From positions 1-7,351 of the forward strand of contig JASEIZ010000104.1 of the NCBI GenBank assembly GCA_030017395.1: a DNA stretch of 7,351 bases. The letters are read 5' to 3'. The translations under genes were made by a program, and so were the position numbers. Shown here piece after piece: positions 1-4,129 of the stretch (its first letter is position 1; every line of letters starts with the position of its first letter). The stretch is from Desulfobacterales bacterium. Its GTDB lineage: Bacteria; Desulfobacterota; Desulfobacteria; Desulfobacterales; ETH-SRB1. The notes beneath the pieces were generated by a model. The model saw nothing but the letters and a program-made list of their open reading frames with translations, did not search any database and was not told where the DNA came from.

Positions 1-28
1 CTGGATGCCGGATCAAGTCCGGCATGAC
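1..28. repeat. Interspersed palindromic repeat at the window edge
   Basis: ATGCCGGA (5-12), a 5-nt loop TCAAG and TCCGGCAT (18-25) form a perfect 8-bp stem. It lies 15 nt past the receiver's stop and may serve as its 3' stem-loop; any T-run would lie outside the window. An inverted, slightly altered copy is at 733-760. Confidence 0.75.
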
Positions 29-42
29 GATTTCAAGACTTT

Positions 43-432
43 TTACGAGACCATCCTGTTTGTAATGCTTAAAATATTCTTAAGGTACAGCAACAGATTT
101 TCTGCATGAATTTTATCCGGCCGGGGCGGCAGTTGCATAAGAATGCCAAGCCCCTCGCTTGCTGCATGGAAATCCTCGGATGAAAGGGAACTGACTGCAG
201 CGCAATTGATCATCGGATTTGTTGAAACCAGTTTTCCCACAAATTGAAGACCGGTCATGTCGGAAAGCGATTCATCAGTCACTACCAGTTCAAAGCTGTT
301 AACTGAAATCATGGAGAGGGCATTGACGCCGGACACTGCCCGTGAAATGCTCAAATTGACATTTTTTTCCATGTTTGATGCTAAATCAATAAAAAAATTT
401 TTATCAGAACTTACCAGTAATACATGTATCAT
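43..432 (-). CDS. Stand-alone CheY-like response-regulator receiver, degenerate (pseudo-receiver)
   Basis: 129 aa, one receiver domain with no output domain. The fold pattern is clear: HVLLVSSD strand 1 (3-10), FELVVTDESLSDMTG around the phospho-acceptor position (47-61), CAAVSSLS strand 4 (77-84) and GILMQLPPRP strand 5 (96-105). D53 is retained at the phosphorylation position and S81 sits at the Thr/Ser switch position. The usual acidic pair before strand 1's end is S8-S9, with only D10 next to it, and the conserved Lys before the cis-Pro of strand 5 appears to be L101. Loss of these Mg-binding and switch residues suggests a phosphorylation-independent adaptor, though this rests on manual alignment. 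The ATG follows AGGCGAG (4 nt spacing), a modest ribosome site. Its neighbour upstream is the NifX-like gene, so a role in that module is possible but not shown. Confidence 0.85.
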   Translation of the reverse strand: MIHVLLVSSDKNFFIDLASNMEKNVNLSISRAVSGVNALSMISVNSFELVVTDESLSDMTGLQFVGKLVSTNPMINCAAVSSLSSEDFHAASEGLGILMQLPPRPDKIHAENLLLYLKNILSITNRMVS

Positions 433-477
433 TTATCTCGCCTGTATCGAACTGTTTTGAACTGCAACAGCAAGCGC

Positions 478-499
478 ATTCCTCGCAGCTTGCTGCGGG
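478..499. repeat. 22-bp palindromic repeat, copy 1
   Basis: Same 22 bases as at 570-591, with the core palindrome CGCAGC (484-489) and GCTGCG (492-497). It lies 46-67 nt upstream of the receiver start, so its hairpin could fall in that gene's 5' leader if transcription begins further upstream. Confidence 0.7.
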
Positions 500-569
500 A
501 TTAGCGAGCGAATCAAAAAATTTACAGAATTCCTTACAGTCGTTGCGAAGCACTGCCGTCAGGCATAAC

Positions 570-591
570 ATTCCTCGCAGCTTGCTGCGGG
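570..591. repeat. 22-bp palindromic repeat, copy 2
   Basis: ATTCCTCGCAGCTTGCTGCGGG, identical over 22 bases to the copy at 478-499 and in the same orientation, 92 bp apart. The core CGCAGC-TT-GCTGCG is self-complementary and would form a hairpin in RNA of either strand. It is flanked by different sequence from copy 1, so it looks like an interspersed unit rather than a local tandem duplication. Confidence 0.7.
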
Positions 592-732
592 GTTCTTCAA
601 TCATTTAAATATATTGTGAGACTGTAATCCAGTATCCTTCATGCCCTTTCAACTAAAATTTCCCCGCATCAGCCCTCAGTAAATTTGTTTTCACTGAGAG
701 CTAATAACCCGGCAAAATAATACCCGAACTTT

Positions 733-760
733 GTCATGCCGGACTTGATCCTGTATCCAG
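733..760. repeat. Interspersed repeat, inverted copy of the unit at 1-28
   Basis: GTCATGCCGGACTTGATC (733-750) and the following 10 bases match the reverse complement of 1-28 at 26 of 28 positions; the two differences are in CTGTA (751-755), where the other copy has CGGCA. The internal stem is therefore weakened here. Together with the copy at 1-28 it brackets the receiver gene and its repeat-rich leader in inverted orientation. Confidence 0.75.
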
Positions 761-771
761 CGTGTTCCCTT

Positions 772-798
772 GGATTCCGGCTTTCGCCGGAATGACGG
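772..798. repeat. Interspersed palindromic repeat, perfect hairpin
   Basis: ATTCCGGC (774-781), TTTC, GCCGGAAT (786-793): a perfect 8-bp stem. On the minus strand the loop is GAAA, a stable GNRA tetraloop. This ATTCCGGC...GCCGGAATGAC unit is a widespread bacterial intergenic repeat type. It lies about 66 nt past the stop of the NifX-like gene and could stabilise or end its mRNA, though no T-run follows. Confidence 0.7.
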
Positions 799-863
799 CT
801 TTAGGATGTTTAATTGCCGGAGTAATAATTAACGAAAAGGAAATATTGTTGAGCAATTTTCAA

Positions 864-1211
864 TCACCCGCGATGTTTCCCGCACCCCGGCATTGAAAAT
901 ACCGGGACAATCGGTTTTCCTTTTGCAAAAGAGTCAATCACCCTGTCCGCATTGCCGGAAATAAAAGGAATAAGTTCTATGCCGTTAACTGCAATGATAT
1001 TTGCAGGCACTTCCGAAATAGCCCCGCATATCAGGATGGATATACCCATTTGTTTCAGCATCTCCGCAAGACGTGATGATATTACAGGATTAAAAGACGC
1101 AAATTGTCTGTTTAATACTTCGCCGTTTGCTATCTCCGCTAAAAGAAGCGTGTTTGCGACATCAAACACCGGTGAAATCCGGTTTTCCCAGACAGTAAGC
1201 GCAATTTTCAT
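864..1211 (-). CDS. NifX/NifB-family iron-molybdenum cofactor-binding-type protein
   Basis: 115 aa, a single Nitro_FeMo-Co-type domain, the fold that carries cofactor precursors in NifX/NafY/NifB and metal-sulfur clusters in the orange protein of Desulfovibrio. Visible hallmarks are the start MKIALTVWENRISPVFDVA (the SPVFD motif at 13-17), the ISSRLAEMLKQMGISILICG core (44-63), which in this family reads as a helix then a strand with Cys near its end, and GNADRVIDSFAKGK (86-99). The tail ends MPGCGKHRG with Cys110, a tail often seen in small NifX-like proteins of sulfate reducers. No nif structural genes are in view, so a role in nitrogenase assembly is not shown; metal-cluster or redox handling is the safer inference. 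A sigma-54 promoter lies 35-51 nt upstream, with AAGGAGG at 1230-1224, and its probable activator is the preceding gene. Confidence 0.9.
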   Translation of the reverse strand: MKIALTVWENRISPVFDVANTLLLAEIANGEVLNRQFASFNPVISSRLAEMLKQMGISILICGAISEVPANIIAVNGIELIPFISGNADRVIDSFAKGKPIVPVFSMPGCGKHRG

Positions 1212-1245
1212 AATCCTGAATGACCTCCTTATTTATAAAAGAAGA

Positions 1246-1262
1246 AGCAAACAATATGCCAA
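1246..1262 (-). promoter_or_regulatory. Sigma-54 (-24/-12) promoter of the NifX-like gene
   Basis: On the minus strand the site reads TTGGCATATTGTTTGCT. The invariant GG (1260-1259) and GC (1248-1247) are separated by exactly 10 nt, and the flanks match the TTGGCA and TTTGC consensus elements. The predicted transcription start is near 1235, giving a 24-nt leader that carries an AAGGAGG ribosome site (1230-1224) 12 nt before the ATG. The sequence immediately upstream repeats the -24 element (TGGCACAT, then TGGCATAT), but only the inner copy has a correctly spaced -12. Confidence 0.85.
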
Positions 1263-1339
1263 TGTGCCATTGCGAATTGATTTAACGCTGATATTTAATA
1301 ATTGCAAATAGTTATGGTGCAGATGCGGTTATTGCATGG

Positions 1340-1367
1340 TTTTGCGCAGGCAGAAAGACGTGCAAAA
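1340..1367. promoter_or_regulatory. Candidate upstream activator site (dyad) for the sigma-54 activator
   Basis: TTTTGCGC (1340-1347) and GTGCAAAA (1360-1367) are inverted arms matching at 7 of 8 positions, with 12 bp between them. The dyad centre is about 118 bp upstream of the predicted start of the sigma-54 transcript, the normal distance for an enhancer site. A weaker, looser dyad (TTGCGAATT at 1270-1278, AATTGCAA at 1300-1307) lies between it and the promoter. Several other TGCA-containing half-site-like words are nearby. Assignment to the adjacent activator is inference. Confidence 0.45.
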
Positions 1368-1387
1368 AGGCGACTCAAAAAGTCGCA
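1363..1387 (-). terminator. Intrinsic (rho-independent) terminator after the sigma-54 activator gene
   Basis: On the minus strand GCGACT (1386-1381), a 5-nt loop and AGTCGC (1375-1370) form a perfect 6-bp stem, followed at once by C and a run of five T (1368-1364). It lies 24 nt past the activator's stop codon and separates its transcript from the sigma-54 promoter of the next gene. The stem is short, so termination may be partial. Confidence 0.7.
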
Positions 1388-1410
1388 ATTATGCAACATT
1401 ATGAATGGTT

Positions 1411-2790
1411 TTATTTTCGGTAGGAGCGCCCGTCAATTTTTGGAAGAACTATCCCCAGTTTATTGATCTTTCGGAAAAGCGTGCTTTTATGCATTCCGAG
1501 ATCTTTGGCCGCAGCCTTGCGGTTATAGTTGTTCCGTTTCAGTACATCCGCTATGATCTTTGTTTCCGCTGATTTTAAAGTATCATGTTCTGTTGCATGT
1601 TTATCCGCGGCCAGAGATTGCAAAGACAGGTTGATCGGCATATGTCGCAACTGAATTTTTCCCTCCATGCACAGCACAAAGGCATGTTCGATAATGTTTT
1701 CCAGTTCCCTGATATTACCGGGAAAATCATAGTACATGAGCGCTTCAAGCGCCTCCTGATCAATACCAATTACGGCCTTTCCGCTAATTCTGTTTAACTT
1801 GCCGATAAATCGTTCGACAAGAAGCGGGATGTCTTCCATCCGTTCCCGAAGCGGGGGGAGTTTCAACTGTACCACATTGATGCGGTAAAAGAGATCCTGA
1901 CGAAACGCACCCTTGTCCACCATCTCAGAAAGGTTTTGATTGGTTGCGGCGATAATTCTGACATTCGCCTTTATTTTTTTTACAGCGCCTAAGGGTTGAA
2001 ATTCTCTTTCTTCAATGACCCTCAGAAGCCTGATCTGAAATGCGTGGCTGGTGTCTCCGATTTCATCAAGAAAGATCGTGCCGCCTTCCGCCAGGGCAAA
2101 GTGTCCCGGTTTGTTTTTGATCGCATTGGTAAAGGCGCCGGCCTTGTAGCCGAAAAGCTCTGACTCAAGCAGCGTGTCCGGGAGAGCGCCACAGTTAATG
2201 GCAACGAATGGCTCATTTTTACGGTGGCTTAAATTGTGGATTGCCCTTGCCGCCAGCTCTTTGCCGGTGCCTGTTTCTCCCTCAATAAGTATTGTGCTGT
2301 CACTTTCAGACACCTGCGGCAGGATATAAAAAATCTTTTTCATCGCCGCGCTGCTGCTTACCATGTCCCCCATCTGAAAACGAGCAGAAAGCTCCTTCCG
2401 TAATTCTTCCACGAGACTATGGTCCCGGAATGTCTCGACCCCGCCAAGGATTTTTCCTTTTTTATCTTTTAAAAGGGAGGTGGATGCCGTGATGGGGATA
2501 AGTTTTTTTTCGCTGTTAATAATATGGGTAGATGTACTGACAAACGATTTGCCTTCTTTCATCGTTCTTTTTAAAGCGCAATCACCTTCACACATATTTG
2601 AACGAAAAACTTCCCAGCAGTGCCTCCCGATTGCTTCCGTTCGGGAAATCCCGGTTATCTCCTCAGCAGCGTGGTTGAACGAAGTGATTTGCCAGTCGTG
2701 GTTTATCGTAAAAACACCATCGGATATACTTTCAAGAATAATTTCCGTTGTGGTTTCATCCAGTTTTACAGTTCTTTGTAGTTTTGTCAT
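1411..2790 (-). CDS. PAS-domain sigma-54-dependent transcriptional activator (bacterial enhancer-binding protein)
   Basis: 459 aa. The N-terminal PAS sensor (about 13-122) is followed by a short linker and a sigma-54 AAA+ ATPase domain (about 143-385): Walker A GETGTGKE (171-178), the loop that touches sigma-54 reading GAFTNA (218-223) where GAFTGA is usual, Walker B GGTIFLDEIGD (236-246), sensor I around ATNQN (282-286), FRQDLFYRINV with the arginine-finger region (296-306), and sensor II FPGNIRELEN (356-365). The C-terminus (about 407-447) is a Fis-type helix-turn-helix (RKAAAKDLGMHKSTLFRKI). There is no receiver domain, so the signal probably enters through PAS, which has a cysteine cluster (C58, C67, C71). 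The gene follows the TPR gene by 6 nt with a weak ribosome site and ends in an intrinsic terminator. The next gene downstream has a strong sigma-54 promoter, which makes it the likely target. The ligand is unknown. Confidence 0.95.
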   Translation of the reverse strand: MTKLQRTVKLDETTTEIILESISDGVFTINHDWQITSFNHAAEEITGISRTEAIGRHCWEVFRSNMCEGDCALKRTMKEGKSFVSTSTHIINSEKKLIPITASTSLLKDKKGKILGGVETFRDHSLVEELRKELSARFQMGDMVSSSAAMKKIFYILPQVSESDSTILIEGETGTGKELAARAIHNLSHRKNEPFVAINCGALPDTLLESELFGYKAGAFTNAIKNKPGHFALAEGGTIFLDEIGDTSHAFQIRLLRVIEEREFQPLGAVKKIKANVRIIAATNQNLSEMVDKGAFRQDLFYRINVVQLKLPPLRERMEDIPLLVERFIGKLNRISGKAVIGIDQEALEALMYYDFPGNIRELENIIEHAFVLCMEGKIQLRHMPINLSLQSLAADKHATEHDTLKSAETKIIADVLKRNNYNRKAAAKDLGMHKSTLFRKINKLGIVLPKIDGRSYRK

Positions 2791-2796
2791 TTTCCG

Positions 2797-3501
2797 TTAT
2801 TTAAAAGGCAAATTTTCACCGTTTACCCTTTCCCTTGCAAGCTCGATATAGATTGAATCGGTGTAGTCGGAAACAATCTTCTTAAAAGCGTTTAGGCTTT
2901 TCTCGTTTTCATCCATTGTTGCATAAAGCCGGCCAAGATTGAAAAGAGCCTGATCCTTCATGATAGCGCCTGATTGCGAAACAATCATTTCAAAATAGTT
3001 CACTGCGGCCTTGTAATCCTTTTTTGCTTCACAATTGTAACCTGTTCCGCTAAGAATAAATGTGTTAATCGATGGGTAATTTTTAAAGTCTTGTAAAGAT
3101 TTATTATACAAGGCTGTTGCCTTTTCATAATCGCCCGCATTGTAACAAATATTGGCATATATAAGCCCTGCAAGTTTTGCGGCATCCCTTCCTGAATATT
3201 TTTTTATAATAAAATCAAAATTCTGACTAATATTCTCATAAGCCTTTTCAGGTCCACTATCCTTTACAATCAAATTGTATCCGATTACAGCCTGGTCCAG
3301 CAAGGCAAATGCCCTGTTTTCGTCTTTATTTGAAAAATACCGAATCCCTGAAACAACGATTACAAGCAATAAAATTACACCCAAGGCAAATGATATTTGA
3401 ATCTTATATTTTATCGCAGATTCTAATAATCTGGATGAGAAGCTTATAAATTCATCAGGTCCTTTTAGCAGTTGTTTCCTCGTTACCTTTTTCTTAGCCA
3501 T
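2797..3501 (-). CDS. Membrane-anchored tetratricopeptide-repeat protein (YfgM-like architecture)
   Basis: 234 aa. A Lys-rich N-terminus (AKKKVTRKQ) precedes one transmembrane helix (about 34-54), giving N-in topology with the rest in the periplasm. The soluble part is helical with TPR-like repeats at roughly 107-140, 145-176 and 184-216; the clearest are YANICYNAGDYEKATALYNK and ALFNLGRLYATMDENEKSLN. This is the layout of YfgM/Tol-Pal-associated TPR proteins, which bind envelope or chaperone partners, but the sequence alone does not fix a partner. The ATG is preceded by a good AAAGGAG site (3506-3512). The stop codon lies only 6 nt before the start of the sigma-54 activator gene, so the two are almost surely one transcript. 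There is no obvious functional link between them. Confidence 0.82.
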   Translation of the reverse strand: MAKKKVTRKQLLKGPDEFISFSSRLLESAIKYKIQISFALGVILLLVIVVSGIRYFSNKDENRAFALLDQAVIGYNLIVKDSGPEKAYENISQNFDFIIKKYSGRDAAKLAGLIYANICYNAGDYEKATALYNKSLQDFKNYPSINTFILSGTGYNCEAKKDYKAAVNYFEMIVSQSGAIMKDQALFNLGRLYATMDENEKSLNAFKKIVSDYTDSIYIELARERVNGENLPFK

Positions 3502-3522
3502 ATTGCTCCTTTCAAAGTTCTC

Positions 3523-3951
3523 TCACCAGACCAAAGACTGGTGTATCCACCCGCTGTCTCCATCAGCATGCTGAATATTAATCCACTTGCCTTTTTGTTT
3601 AATAACCTTAAACGGAATTCCTTTCTCAACATAAAATAGTATCTTATAGTTTAAGCCCGGCCCTGATCGGATGCTGCACTTTACACTATTTGTGATAACA
3701 GATTGAATTTTATTGATAAGTGATTTATGCACCCACCCTTCATCGTTTTCAAAATCACGAAAAAAGTACCATGGGCCTGATTTTTTTATAACAATAATGG
3801 GATAATATTTTTCAACCTTCCATAAGATATCATAATCAGTGCCCGGCCCGGAACGTATGTTGGCAACCGACGATGTCACGGTTAAGCGTTCAGCCAGGGC
3901 AATGCCGCTAAATATTATAAAAAAAATTATCGTAGCAACTATATATTTCAT
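3523..3951 (-). CDS. Secreted protein with two bacterial SH3 (SH3b) domains
   Basis: 142 aa. The N-terminus is a typical Sec signal peptide: Lys2, a hydrophobic stretch over 4-18 and an ALA cleavage motif near 18-20. Two tandem SH3b repeats follow (about 22-80 and 83-141). Each has the family's IRSGPG motif (NIRSGPGTDYDIL, then SIRSGPGLNYKIL) and ends in a GWVHKSL or GWIHQSL strand. The protein stops right after the second repeat, so there is no attached hydrolase. SH3b domains of this kind usually bind cell-wall peptides or other envelope ligands; the ligand here is unknown. The ATG has a poor ribosome site (TTAAGTG only). The gene is followed after 21 nt by the TPR gene, so the two are likely co-transcribed. 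Its promoter would have to lie in or beyond the inverted-repeat element upstream. Confidence 0.85.
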   Translation of the reverse strand: MKYIVATIIFFIIFSGIALAERLTVTSSVANIRSGPGTDYDILWKVEKYYPIIVIKKSGPWYFFRDFENDEGWVHKSLINKIQSVITNSVKCSIRSGPGLNYKILFYVEKGIPFKVIKQKGKWINIQHADGDSGWIHQSLVW

Positions 3952-3960
3952 AACACTTAA

Positions 3961-4117
3961 CCGTTCACGGAACGTTGAAATTGGAAATTGGAAATTCGAA
4001 ACTTGGCCTTCATGCTTTCACGCGGCGCACCTGCTGCGACGTGTCGCTATCACGGCGAGAGCGCCTGCGCTGCACGTGTATTGTTCTTTCCAATTTCAAA
4101 TTTCAAGCCGTGAACGG
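3961..4117. repeat. 157-bp intergenic inverted-repeat element (MITE-like)
   Basis: The outer 10 bp are perfect inverted copies: CCGTTCACGG at 3961-3970 and CCGTGAACGG at 4108-4117. After a small bulge, 20 more bases pair with one mismatch (3975-3994 against 4087-4106), giving 29 of 30 pairs. The left arm holds about three tandem GAAATTG heptads (3977-3996). The 92-bp core is GC-rich, unlike the AT-rich surroundings, and contains two stretches that each begin CACG and end CGTG (about 4020-4042 and 4051-4077). It has no convincing ORF. It fills the gap between feoB and the SH3-domain gene. It could be a non-autonomous mobile or BIME-like element, or act as an RNA stem that ends or processes feo mRNA. 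No flanking target duplication is evident. Confidence 0.75.
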
Positions 4118-4129
4118 CTACCGTTTTCT

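Larger units (their letters stand above)
433..863. other. 431-bp gene-poor, repeat-rich spacer
   Basis: I see no well-supported gene between the NifX-like gene and the receiver gene. The spacer holds two identical 22-bp palindromic repeats (478-499, 570-591), the interspersed units at 733-760 and 772-798, and an inverted pair CTCAGT (675-680) / ACTGAG (693-698) in AT-rich DNA that could be an operator or weak hairpin. A 66-aa Cys-rich minus-strand frame (604-404) is largely built from the 22-bp repeats and is not called. The receiver's own promoter is not identified. Confidence 0.6.

Noticed and set aside
478..591. CRISPR-like array from the two identical 22-bp repeats
   Set aside because: Only two units, 70 bp of unlike sequence between them, a strong palindromic core and no cas genes; they are interspersed hairpin repeats.
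712..725. Second sigma-54-like site (GG/GC with 10-nt spacing) upstream of the receiver gene on the minus strand
   Set aside because: Only the GG and TTTTGC parts match; the rest of the -24 element is CGGGTA, and the start would leave a leader of about 270 nt. Likely chance.
952..1311. 119-aa plus-strand frame
   Set aside because: Lies antisense over the NifX-like gene and its promoter, with no recognisable domain; a shadow frame.
2480..2851. 123-aa plus-strand frame antisense to the activator PAS region
   Set aside because: Fully explained by the real gene on the other strand; no family features.
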